Source: an uncultured Collinsella sp. (lineage in GTDB: Bacteria; Actinomycetota; Coriobacteriia; Coriobacteriales; Coriobacteriaceae). Taken from it: DNA of 59,489 bases. The stretch spans positions 1 through 59,489 of the forward strand of contig CAAEEX010000047.1 of NCBI GenBank assembly GCA_900755005.1, in the 5' to 3' direction. Position numbers and translations under genes: made by a program. Below are positions 48,898 to 56,468 of this stretch, in pieces. The notes beneath the pieces are model-generated. The model was not told where the DNA came from. It made no database searches and saw nothing but the letters and a program-made list of their open reading frames with translations. How positions within the stretch are numbered: position 1 is the first letter of the stretch; every line of letters starts with the position of its first letter.

Positions 48898-49878
48898 CTA
48901 CTCAGCCATCTGAGCCTGGACGGCGGTGATGGCCACGACACCCACGATGTCGTCGGCGGAGCAGCCGCGCGACAGGTCGTTGACCGGCTTGGCGATGCCC
49001 TGCAGGATGGGGCCGTAGGCGTCGGCACCGGCGAAGCGCTGGACCAGCTTGTAGCCGATGTTGCCGGCCTCGAGGTCGGGGAACACGAGCACGTTGGCCT
49101 TGCCGGCGACAGAGGAGCCGGGAGCCTTGAGCTGGGCGACGGTGGGGACGATAGCGGCGTCGAGCTGCAGCTCGCCATCGATGGCGAGCTCGGGAGCCTT
49201 CTCCTTGCAGAACTTCACGGCCTCTTGGACCTTCTTGGCGACCTCGCCGCCAGCGGAGCCCATGGTGGAGTAGGAGAGCATGGCCACGTGCGGTTCAACG
49301 TTGCCCATGAAGGTGGACCAGGAGTGAGCGGAGGCGATGGCGATCTCGGAGAGCTCGTCGGAGGACGGGTTGATGTTGAGGCCACAGTCGGCGAAGATCA
49401 GCGTGCCGTCGGTGCCGAACTGCGGGGTGTCGGTGCACATCACGAAGAAGGCCGAGACCAGCTTGGTGCCCGGGGCGGTCTTGAGGATCTGAAGCGCAGG
49501 GCGCAGGGTGTCGGCGGTGGAGTGGCAGGCGCCAGAGACCAGGCCGTCGGCATCGCCCATCTTGACCATCATGGTGCCAAAGTAGGTGGCGTCCATCACC
49601 TGGGCGCGAGCCTGCTCGATGGTAACGCCCTTCTTGGCGCGGAGCTCGGCAAACTTCTGCGCGTACTCCTCGTGCTTCTCGGCATTGCGCGGGTCGATGA
49701 CGGTAGCGCCGGGAACGTTGATCTCGTCGGGGTTGCCCAGGATGACGATCTTTGCCAGGCCCTCCTCGATGATCTTGGTGGCAGCGACGATGGTGCGCGG
49801 ATCCTCGCCCTCGGGCAGGACGATCGTCTTAAGGTCGGCCTTAGCGGCAGACTTCATACGGTTAAGGAAATCGCTCAT
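48898..49878 (-). CDS. pta: Phosphate acetyltransferase
   Basis: This 326-aa enzyme converts acetyl-CoA and phosphate to acetyl phosphate, feeding acetate kinase. It shows the PTA domain start LKTIVLPEGEDPRTI, GDADGLVSGACHSTADTLRPA (key D-G-L-V-S-G) and PRN blocks. AAGGAG precedes the ATG at 49878. It is convergent with the two ackA genes, an unusual split of the normally co-directional pta-ackA pair. Confidence 0.95.
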   Translation of the reverse strand: MSDFLNRMKSAAKADLKTIVLPEGEDPRTIVAATKIIEEGLAKIVILGNPDEINVPGATVIDPRNAEKHEEYAQKFAELRAKKGVTIEQARAQVMDATYFGTMMVKMGDADGLVSGACHSTADTLRPALQILKTAPGTKLVSAFFVMCTDTPQFGTDGTLIFADCGLNINPSSDELSEIAIASAHSWSTFMGNVEPHVAMLSYSTMGSAGGEVAKKVQEAVKFCKEKAPELAIDGELQLDAAIVPTVAQLKAPGSSVAGKANVLVFPDLEAGNIGYKLVQRFAGADAYGPILQGIAKPVNDLSRGCSADDIVGVVAITAVQAQMAE

Positions 49879-49979
49879 GTTACTCCTTACAAGCGTTTCA
49901 CTAAGCTCCAGGCGCCCGGCTGTTCACGAATAAACCCGCTACTAGCGGGTTTACCTTTCAATTATGTACGCCGCGGTGC

Positions 49980-50066
49980 TTGAGCTTTCCTTGTGTGGCA
50001 AGCTCATTATAGGACGCATTAGCGCTATAATCGCTCTGATAAATATGTCTCGAAGAATGTTCGAGA
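49980..50066 (+). promoter_or_regulatory. Leader and promoter region of glf
   Basis: GAGCTT/AAGCTC form a dyad at about 49983-50004. TATAAT (50026-50031) is a good -10. TCTCGAA/TTCGAGA forms a hairpin at about 50048-50066 in the leader. No clear -35. Confidence 0.45.
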
Positions 50067-50109
50067 AAAGCCCAGCTAACGAGCCCGTGGCTTTTGACAA
50101 GGAGTATCG

Positions 50110-51312
50110 ATGCAGATTACCTCAGGCCTGCCTGAAGGCTTTAACGCCGGCGCGTACGACATGATTGTCGTCGGTGCTGGATATGCCGGTGCCGTTTGCG
50201 CCCGCCGTCTTGCCGAGACCATCGGCTATCGTGTTGCCGTTTTGGAGCGCCGTAGCCACATTGCGGGCAATGCCTATGACTGCACTGACGAGGCCGGAAT
50301 CCTGATCCACGAGTACGGTCCGCATATCTATCACACCTTTAACGAGCGCGTGCACAATTTCCTGTCGCGCTTTACCAAGTGGACGGATTATCAGCACAAG
50401 GTGCTCGCCAACATCAACGGTGCCCTTATGCCCGTGCCCTTCAACCATGCGAGTCTCAAGCTCGCCTTTGGTGACGAGCGCGGCGAGGAGCTGTATCAGA
50501 AGCTCGTGGAGACCTTTGGCAAGGATGTCAAGGTGCCCATTATGGAGCTGCGTAAGAAGAACGACCCCGACTTGGCCGAGGTCGCCGATTACGTCTACGA
50601 GAACGTCTTTTTGCATTACACCATGAAGCAGTGGGGCCAGACGCCCGATCAGGTCGACCCCTCGATCACCGGCCGCGTTCCCGTCTTTGTGGGCGATGAT
50701 GACCGCTACTTCCCGCAAGCTCCCTTCCAGGGCATGCCGCAGGAGGGCTACACGGCGCTCTTTGAGCACATGCTCGACCACGACCTGATCGACGTGTTCT
50801 GCGACGTGGACGCCCGCGATCTCTTTGAGATCGACGAGACTACCGTCAAGATCGACGGCAAGGTCTATGGTGGCGAGATCGTCTATACCGGTCCGCTCGA
50901 TGAGCTGTTCAACCTCGATCTGGGCGCCCTGCCGTACCGCACGCTCGACATGAAGTTCGAGACGCTCGATATGGATCAGTTCCAACCCGTGGGCACCGTC
51001 AACTACACCACGAGCGAGGACTACACGCGCATTACCGAGTTCAAGAACATGACCGGTCAGGTCCTGCCCGGCAAGACCACCATCATGAAGGAATACTCCA
51101 AGGCTTATACGCCCGGATCGGGCGAGACGCCGTACTACGCCATTCTTGAGCCCGAGAACCGCGAGCTCTATGAGCGCTACCTTGAGCGCGTTCAGAACCT
51201 GACGAACTTCCACCCGGTGGGTCGCCTGGCCGAGTATCGTTACTACGATATGGACGCCGTGACCAATTCTGCCCTCGATCTTTCGGATGAGATTATCGCC
51301 TGCCATGCATAA
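50110..51312 (+). CDS. glf: UDP-galactopyranose mutase
   Basis: This 400-aa FAD enzyme converts UDP-galactopyranose to UDP-galactofuranose for surface glycans. It has the FAD-binding motif IVVGAGYAGAVCARRL, the YGPHIYHT segment with conserved His, and FNHASLKLAF. AAGGAG precedes the ATG. The stop overlaps the following glycosyltransferase start by 8 bases, so the two probably work together on galactofuranose-containing polymers. Confidence 0.95.
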   Translation: MQITSGLPEGFNAGAYDMIVVGAGYAGAVCARRLAETIGYRVAVLERRSHIAGNAYDCTDEAGILIHEYGPHIYHTFNERVHNFLSRFTKWTDYQHKVLANINGALMPVPFNHASLKLAFGDERGEELYQKLVETFGKDVKVPIMELRKKNDPDLAEVADYVYENVFLHYTMKQWGQTPDQVDPSITGRVPVFVGDDDRYFPQAPFQGMPQEGYTALFEHMLDHDLIDVFCDVDARDLFEIDETTVKIDGKVYGGEIVYTGPLDELFNLDLGALPYRTLDMKFETLDMDQFQPVGTVNYTTSEDYTRITEFKNMTGQVLPGKTTIMKEYSKAYTPGSGETPYYAILEPENRELYERYLERVQNLTNFHPVGRLAEYRYYDMDAVTNSALDLSDEIIACHA

Positions 51313-52336
51313 AGTCATAACATTCGGTATTCCCTCGTATAACGCCGCCAAGGACATGGACCATTGCATCACCTCCATTCTGGAGGGGAGCAATTACGCT
51401 ACCGATATTGAGATTATCGTGGTGGATGACGGTTCCAAGGACGAGACGGCCGCCAAGGCCGACGAGTGGGAGGCCCGTTATCCCGGTATCATCCGCGCGG
51501 TGCACCAGGAGAACGGCGGCCACGGTATCGCCGTTCTTTCGGGCCTGCGCGAGGCGCAGGGTACGTACTACAAGGTCGTCGATTCGGATGACTGGCTCGA
51601 CGGCGCGGCCCTTTCGACCATGCTGTCGATTCTGCGCGGCTTTGAAGAGCGCGACCAGCGCGTTGACCTGTTTATCTCGAACTACGTGTACGAGAAGGTT
51701 TACGAGGGTACGCATACGGCCATTGGTTACAAGTTTGCCCTGCCTCGAAAAAAGATCTTTACCTGGGACCAGATCGGCCATTTCCGTTTGGACCAAAATC
51801 TGCTCATGCACAGCCTGTGCTATCGCACGGATGTGCTGCGCGAGTCCAACCTGCCCATGCCGCCGCACACGTTCTATGTGGACAACATCTACGCCTACGT
51901 GCCGCTGCCGCGTTGCAAGACCATGTACTACGCCGACATCGACCTCTATCGCTACTTTATCGGTCGCGAGGGCCAGAGTGTCAACGAGGCCACGATGGTC
52001 AAGCGTCTGGACCAGCAGTTCCGTGTTACGCGTATCATGATGGAGTCGTACCACCTGTACAGCGATGTCGAGTCGTCGCGTCTGCGTTCGTACATGATGG
52101 GCTACTTCACCATGATGATGGCGATCTGCTCGGTGCTCACCAAGCTTTCCGACGAGGATTGTGCCGATGAGCGTCTGAAGACGCTGTGGAATGATTTGAA
52201 GGCCTATGACGAGCGTATGTATCGTCGTGCACGTTACGGTGTGGTCGGCTTCTTCACTAACCTCCGCGGTCGTGCCGGAGACAAAACCACACTCGGCCTA
52301 TACCGTCTTGCCTCAAAGATCTTCAAATTCAACTAG
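51305..52336 (+). CDS. GT2-family glycosyltransferase
   Basis: This 343-aa enzyme has a GT-A fold: VITFGIPSYNAAKDMDH, EIIVVDDGSKDETA and the metal-binding DSDDW with preceding YYKVV. The ATG at 51305 overlaps the glf stop. It probably transfers a sugar (perhaps galactofuranose) to an envelope glycan. The last 11 codons (YRLASKIFKFN) have a near copy in inverted orientation at 52504-52536. Confidence 0.9.
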   Translation: MHKVITFGIPSYNAAKDMDHCITSILEGSNYATDIEIIVVDDGSKDETAAKADEWEARYPGIIRAVHQENGGHGIAVLSGLREAQGTYYKVVDSDDWLDGAALSTMLSILRGFEERDQRVDLFISNYVYEKVYEGTHTAIGYKFALPRKKIFTWDQIGHFRLDQNLLMHSLCYRTDVLRESNLPMPPHTFYVDNIYAYVPLPRCKTMYYADIDLYRYFIGREGQSVNEATMVKRLDQQFRVTRIMMESYHLYSDVESSRLRSYMMGYFTMMMAICSVLTKLSDEDCADERLKTLWNDLKAYDERMYRRARYGVVGFFTNLRGRAGDKTTLGLYRLASKIFKFN

Positions 52337-52368
52337 CTGCTGAGTAATCGCTGCTGATAGGTTGACTG

Positions 52369-52478
52369 GGCCCCTTGGCCTTTAGTTTGCTACTGCGAAC
52401 AGTCCTGCTCGCACGGAAAGCACATTAAGTGCTTTCCGGCTCGTGCGGAACTTGTAGCAAACTAAAGGCCAAGGGGCC
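52369..52478. repeat. Nested long palindrome, core family 2
   Basis: Outer arms 52369-52393 and 52454-52478 are perfect 25-base reverse complements. Inside on the plus strand: ACAGTCCT (52399-52406), a hairpin GGAAAGCAC/GTGCTTTCC (52415-52437) with loop ATTAA, then TGCGGAACT (52444-52452). Confidence 0.88.
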
Positions 52479-52503
52479 TCTGCTATAAGAATCGATTGTC
52501 AGG

Positions 52504-52557
52504 TTATTTGAATTTGAAGATCTTCGACGCGCGGTACACAGGGGCCTGGGCTGAAAA
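52504..52557 (-). pseudogene. Remnant of a glycosyltransferase C-terminus
   Basis: On the minus strand the last codons read VYRASKIFKFK and a stop, nearly the same as the end of the upstream glycosyltransferase (YRLASKIFKFN), and 17 bases are identical (52316-52332 against 52508-52524 inverted). The frame is closed upstream within about 18 codons, so this is a gene fragment between two palindromes. Confidence 0.55.
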
Positions 52558-52571
52558 GAATTAGATTGGAA

Positions 52572-52700
52572 GTCGGTCGGAGGCGGGCGGGCATTACGTT
52601 TGTCGCGAGTTCCGCATGCAAAGAAGGCCACTTAATGTGGCCTTCGTCTTGCATAGGACTGTAGAGCAGCAAACGTAATGCCCGCCCGCCTCCGACCGAC
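52572..52700. repeat. Nested long palindrome, core family 2
   Basis: Outer arms 52572-52602 and 52670-52700 are perfect 31-base reverse complements. Read on the minus strand: ACAGTCCT (52662-52655), hairpin GAAGGCCAC/GTGGCCTTC (52645-52623) with loop ATTAA, then TGCGGAACT (52616-52608). The core is the same as in the palindrome at 52369, with entirely different arms. Confidence 0.88.
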
Positions 52701-52712
52701 GGTTGAGTGAGA

Positions 52713-53714
52713 TTACTTTGCGGCGCCGGGGATGCCGTGGGAGGTTTTGGCGGTTTTGGCTCCGTTTACGATGGCGGTTTGCAAAGCCCTTACGGCGAGC
52801 ATGCCCAGCAGGTCTAGGGGAACGGCGGCGTTTGCCTGGGCGCCCAGTTTGCCGCTGGCGAGGGTGTAGATGGTGTCGCCGTCGTTGGTGGTGTGCGTGG
52901 GACGGATGGCGTGTGCGTAGGCGTCTGCGGCCATCTGGGAGACCTTGGTGGCTTGTGCCTTAGTGAGTTCCACGTTGGTGACGATGCAGCTGATGGTGGT
53001 GTTGGTGCGGTCGAGCGGCATCTGCATGGATCCGGCGGCGGCAAAGGCTGCGAGTTCCATATCGACGATTTGGTCGCTATCGGCTGCGGCGCGCATGCCG
53101 GCGACCCACTCGCCGGTGAGGGGGTCGACAACGTTGCCGCAGGCGTTGACCGAGACCACGGCGCCCACCTTGATGGGGCCGAGCGCCACGGCGGCAGCGC
53201 CAAGGCCGGCCTTCATGCAGGTGGCGGGGCCCATGAGCTTACCCACGGTAGCGCCCGTGCCGGCGCCTACGTTGCCCTGTTCGAGCTTGGTGGGGGTGTG
53301 GTCGAGCGCCTCGCGCACGGCGGCGATGCCGGCCTCAATGTCGGGGCGAACGGTGGGGTCGCCAAAGGCAAGGTCGAAGATACAGCTGGAACACACGATG
53401 GGCACCTGCGTGGGGCCGACGGGAAGGCCGATGCCGCGGCTCTCGAGTTCGCGGGCCACGCCGCTTGCAGCCTCGAGGCCAAAGGCCGATCCGCCCGAAA
53501 GGCAGACGGCGTGGACCTTATCGACGGTGTTTTCGGGACGCAGCAGGTCGGTCTCACGCGAAGCGGGGGCGCCACCACGTACGTCAACGCCACCGGTGGC
53601 ACCCTCGGGCGCCACGATTACGGTGCAGCCGGTGCCAGCCTCCTCGTCCGTATAGTTGCCAAAGCAAAAGCCATCGACATTGCAAACATCGATGGCTTCG
53701 AGCAGTGTGTCCAT
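52713..53714 (-). CDS. P1-family (DmpA-like) peptidase
   Basis: This 333-aa Ntn hydrolase is related to L-aminopeptidase D-Ala-esterase/amidase. The family's LSGGSAFGLEAASGVAREL and the self-cleavage region NVGAGTGATVGKL are present; the chain is made as a precursor and cleaved before the nucleophile. AGGAG lies 5 bases before the ATG at 53714; the longer open frame upstream is antisense to the neighbouring Maf gene. Confidence 0.88.
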   Translation of the reverse strand: MDTLLEAIDVCNVDGFCFGNYTDEEAGTGCTVIVAPEGATGGVDVRGGAPASRETDLLRPENTVDKVHAVCLSGGSAFGLEAASGVARELESRGIGLPVGPTQVPIVCSSCIFDLAFGDPTVRPDIEAGIAAVREALDHTPTKLEQGNVGAGTGATVGKLMGPATCMKAGLGAAAVALGPIKVGAVVSVNACGNVVDPLTGEWVAGMRAAADSDQIVDMELAAFAAAGSMQMPLDRTNTTISCIVTNVELTKAQATKVSQMAADAYAHAIRPTHTTNDGDTIYTLASGKLGAQANAAVPLDLLGMLAVRALQTAIVNGAKTAKTSHGIPGAAK

Positions 53715-53814
53715 GTGTTCTCCTATCGGTTTTCCGCCGGGCCTTATGCCCGGTCGGGATCCGTACGGTACGGCAAAATTGTAGGCGCTGGGGGATACCC
53801 AGCGCCAGATGCAA

Positions 53815-54396
53815 TTACGAGAGTTTTTGAATCGCGCGTGCGACGCGAGCGATGGGCAAGCCCACCACGTTGTAGAAGTCACCCGAAATATCGTGCACAA
53901 GCATGCGGCCGCCTGTGCCTTGGATGCCGTAGGCCCCGGCCTTGTCCATGGGTTCGCCGGAGGCAACATAGCGCTCGATCTGCTCTTCGGTAAGCTCATA
54001 GAACGTCACGTCGGTCACATCGACAAACGACAGGCTCTCGGCGGCATGCGGAGCTGTAGCGTCGCCGGCTTTAACGATGCAGACGCCGGTTGCGACCTGG
54101 TGCGTGCGGCCCGAAAGCTCGCGGAGCATGGTGCGCGCCTCGTCCCCGTCTGCCGGCTTGCCCAAAATTTGGCCGTCAAAGGTGACAATAGTATCGGCCG
54201 CGACGGTCAGTTCGTTGGGCTCGGCATGCTCGGCGGCAACGGCGGCGGCTTTGGCACGCGCCAAGCGCTCGACGAGTGTAAGCGGAGCTTCGCCATCAAA
54301 AGGCGTTTCGTCGATATCTGCGGGAATCACGCGAATGTCATAGCCCGCCTCGCGCATCAACTCGATGCGGCGCGGTGATTGCGAAGCCAAAATCAT
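53815..54396 (-). CDS. maf: Maf-like nucleoside triphosphate pyrophosphatase
   Basis: This 193-aa protein hydrolyses non-canonical or canonical NTPs/dNTPs and is linked to septum control. It starts with ILASQSPRRIELM, then AADTIVTFDGQILGKP, SGRTHQVATGV and DKAGAYGIQG, all Maf blocks. The start overlaps the stop of the DJ-1 gene by 4 bases. Confidence 0.95.
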   Translation of the reverse strand: MILASQSPRRIELMREAGYDIRVIPADIDETPFDGEAPLTLVERLARAKAAAVAAEHAEPNELTVAADTIVTFDGQILGKPADGDEARTMLRELSGRTHQVATGVCIVKAGDATAPHAAESLSFVDVTDVTFYELTEEQIERYVASGEPMDKAGAYGIQGTGGRMLVHDISGDFYNVVGLPIARVARAIQKLS

Positions 54397-54935
54397 AGCT
54401 GAATGCCCTCGGCGACCTTCTCGACGGCCTTGTCGCCGGCGAGCGTGCGCAGCAGCTCAAGCGCAAAGGGGAGCGACTGTGCCATGCCGCTGGCGGTGAT
54501 GATGTTGCCGTCGTGCGTGACCTTCTCGCCGGTATAGGCGCCTTCGGGGAAGCTTTTCTCAAAGCCGGGGAAGCACGTGGCGTGGCGCCCCTCGAGTAGG
54601 TCGAGCTCGCCCAGGATAAACGGGGCGGCGCAGATGGCGGCAACGTGCTTGGTCGCGGCGAACTCGCAGACCACGTCGCAGACGCGCTGATCGGCACGCA
54701 GGTTGGTGGCACCGGGCAAGCCGCCGGGCAGCACGACGCAGTCGTACTCGTCAAAGTTGATCTCATCAAAGAGCGCATCGCAGGTCACGGGGATCTGCAG
54801 CGAGCTTACGACCTCACGTGTGGGCATAATCGAGACGAGCGTGGCACGCACACCGCCGCGACGCATGACATCGACCATGGTCAAGCATTCAATAGTTTCA
54901 AAGCCATCGGCGGCGAGAACGGCAACGCTGGGCAT
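54393..54935 (-). CDS. DJ-1/PfpI-family protein
   Basis: This 180-aa protein has the DJ-1/ThiJ fold: VAVLAADGFETIECLTMVD at the start, VLPGGLPGATNL and the nucleophile elbow AAICAAPFILGE with reactive Cys at about residue 103. Members are chaperones, deglycases or stress proteins. The ATG at 54935 follows AAAGGA. Transcribed with maf. Confidence 0.9.
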   Translation of the reverse strand: MPSVAVLAADGFETIECLTMVDVMRRGGVRATLVSIMPTREVVSSLQIPVTCDALFDEINFDEYDCVVLPGGLPGATNLRADQRVCDVVCEFAATKHVAAICAAPFILGELDLLEGRHATCFPGFEKSFPEGAYTGEKVTHDGNIITASGMAQSLPFALELLRTLAGDKAVEKVAEGIQL

Positions 54936-55041
54936 GAGGGTTCCTTTCATAGGCGGCATACAATTAGCCGTCTTATACCCCGAAGACCTCCGCTTGCCAC
55001 GCTCGATTTCTCAATGATTTATCTGAGCAATGATTGAGTGA

Positions 55042-56355
55042 CTAGTTGCGCCTAAGGTGGACGACGGTCTCGCAGTGGAAGGTTTGCGGGAACAGGTCGA
55101 CTGGCGTGATCTTGACGGGGGAGAAGGTGCCTTCTTCGACAAAGCGTTTGAGATCGCGCGCCAAGGTGGCCGGGTCGCAGCTCACGTAGGCGACATCGCG
55201 CGCACTCGTGCTGGCGATAAGGTCGATCGCCTCGGGGGCGAGGCCTGCGCGCGGCGGGTCGACCACCAAGACGTCGGCATCCTGGTCGGGGAACTCGCGC
55301 ACCGCGTCTCCGCCAATGACGTCGACGTTATCGAGCTTGTTGATCTCCAGGTTACGGCGCAGGTCGCGCACGGCCGGGCCGTAGGCCTCGACGGCGGCGA
55401 CGAAGTCGCAGCGGCGGGCGAGCGGCAGGGTAAAGGTTCCGGCGCCGCAGTACAGGTCCACGGCAAGCTCGTCTTCTTGCGGGTCGAGCGCTTCCATGAC
55501 AAGCTCGATCAAAATCTCGGCACCCTTGGTGTTGACCTGGAAAAAAGACGGGGCAGACAAGCGCATCTGACCCTCGGCGATATTCTCGGTCCATGAGCCC
55601 TCTCCGGCGAGCATTTCGACCTTGGAGACACGGCGGGCCTTCTTTTCGCCCTTGCTCATCACGCGCACGATGCTCGTGGGATGAGCGGCGTCCGCCAGCA
55701 CGCGGGAGACCTGCGAGCGCGGAAAAGAGCCTGTAGGCGTCCAGAGTGCGACCTCGAGTGCCTTGGTACGGCGCGATGCACGAATGCCCACGCGTTCGAG
55801 TCCCAAGTCATGGCTGCCGCTTAGATAGTTGAGTGCGCCGACGACCGATTTGAGCGCCTTCGGGAAGCGCTTATCGAACAGCGGGCACGCATCGACGGTC
55901 ACGATTTTGCTGGGGGCGACACCGTGCATGCCAAGGCGCACGCGACCGTTGACGACGGTCGGTTCGAGCTCGATTTTATTGCGGTAGCCCCAGTCGTCCT
56001 TGGTGTGGCAGATGGGCTGTACCAACTCATCGACCTGCTCAGGAGCGAACTTGCCGATGCGCTCGAGCGTGGAGCGCAGGTTTTGCTCCTTGGCGGCGAG
56101 CTGTGCCGTGCGTGAGAGATTGCCCCACGAACAACCGCCGCAGATGCCAACGAAGGGGCAGGGGGGCTGAATGCGATCGGGGCTCGGCTCCAGAATCTCG
56201 GTCGTGCGGGCGCGCATGAACGACTTGCCGTCCTGTACGACCTCGGCCTCGACGGTGTCGCCTGCCACGGCGCCCTGCACAAAGACGGCCTTGCCGTTGT
56301 CGGCGTGCGCCAGCCCGTCGGCGCCGTAGGTCATCGATTCTATAGTGAGCTTCAT
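55042..56355 (-). CDS. 23S rRNA (uracil-C5)-methyltransferase, RlmD/RumA type
   Basis: This 437-aa SAM-dependent RNA methyltransferase has an N-terminal TRAM domain (about 1-60), an iron-sulfur Cys cluster (CPFVGICGGCSW), the SAM motif VDLYCGAGTFTLPLA, VVDPPRAGL and the catalytic Cys in YVSCDPATLARDL. The family includes RlmD (U1939) and RlmC/RlmCD (U747). The ATG at 56355 follows AGGG; an upstream start would add 12 unconserved residues. Confidence 0.9.
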   Translation of the reverse strand: MKLTIESMTYGADGLAHADNGKAVFVQGAVAGDTVEAEVVQDGKSFMRARTTEILEPSPDRIQPPCPFVGICGGCSWGNLSRTAQLAAKEQNLRSTLERIGKFAPEQVDELVQPICHTKDDWGYRNKIELEPTVVNGRVRLGMHGVAPSKIVTVDACPLFDKRFPKALKSVVGALNYLSGSHDLGLERVGIRASRRTKALEVALWTPTGSFPRSQVSRVLADAAHPTSIVRVMSKGEKKARRVSKVEMLAGEGSWTENIAEGQMRLSAPSFFQVNTKGAEILIELVMEALDPQEDELAVDLYCGAGTFTLPLARRCDFVAAVEAYGPAVRDLRRNLEINKLDNVDVIGGDAVREFPDQDADVLVVDPPRAGLAPEAIDLIASTSARDVAYVSCDPATLARDLKRFVEEGTFSPVKITPVDLFPQTFHCETVVHLRRN

Positions 56356-56468
56356 ATCCCTGCCTGTCATTCGTGTTGTTGCTCGCACCATGGTAGCAGG
56401 GAAAAGCGCCCCGCATCCGAGGCTTTCCTCAAATGCGGGGCGCTTCTACAAACTGCTTCTACAAACGA

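Noticed and set aside
52369..52700. Retron-type msr/msd or a group II intron for the palindromes
   Set aside because: No reverse transcriptase gene is in the window and no conserved retron branch-point or intron motifs are visible.
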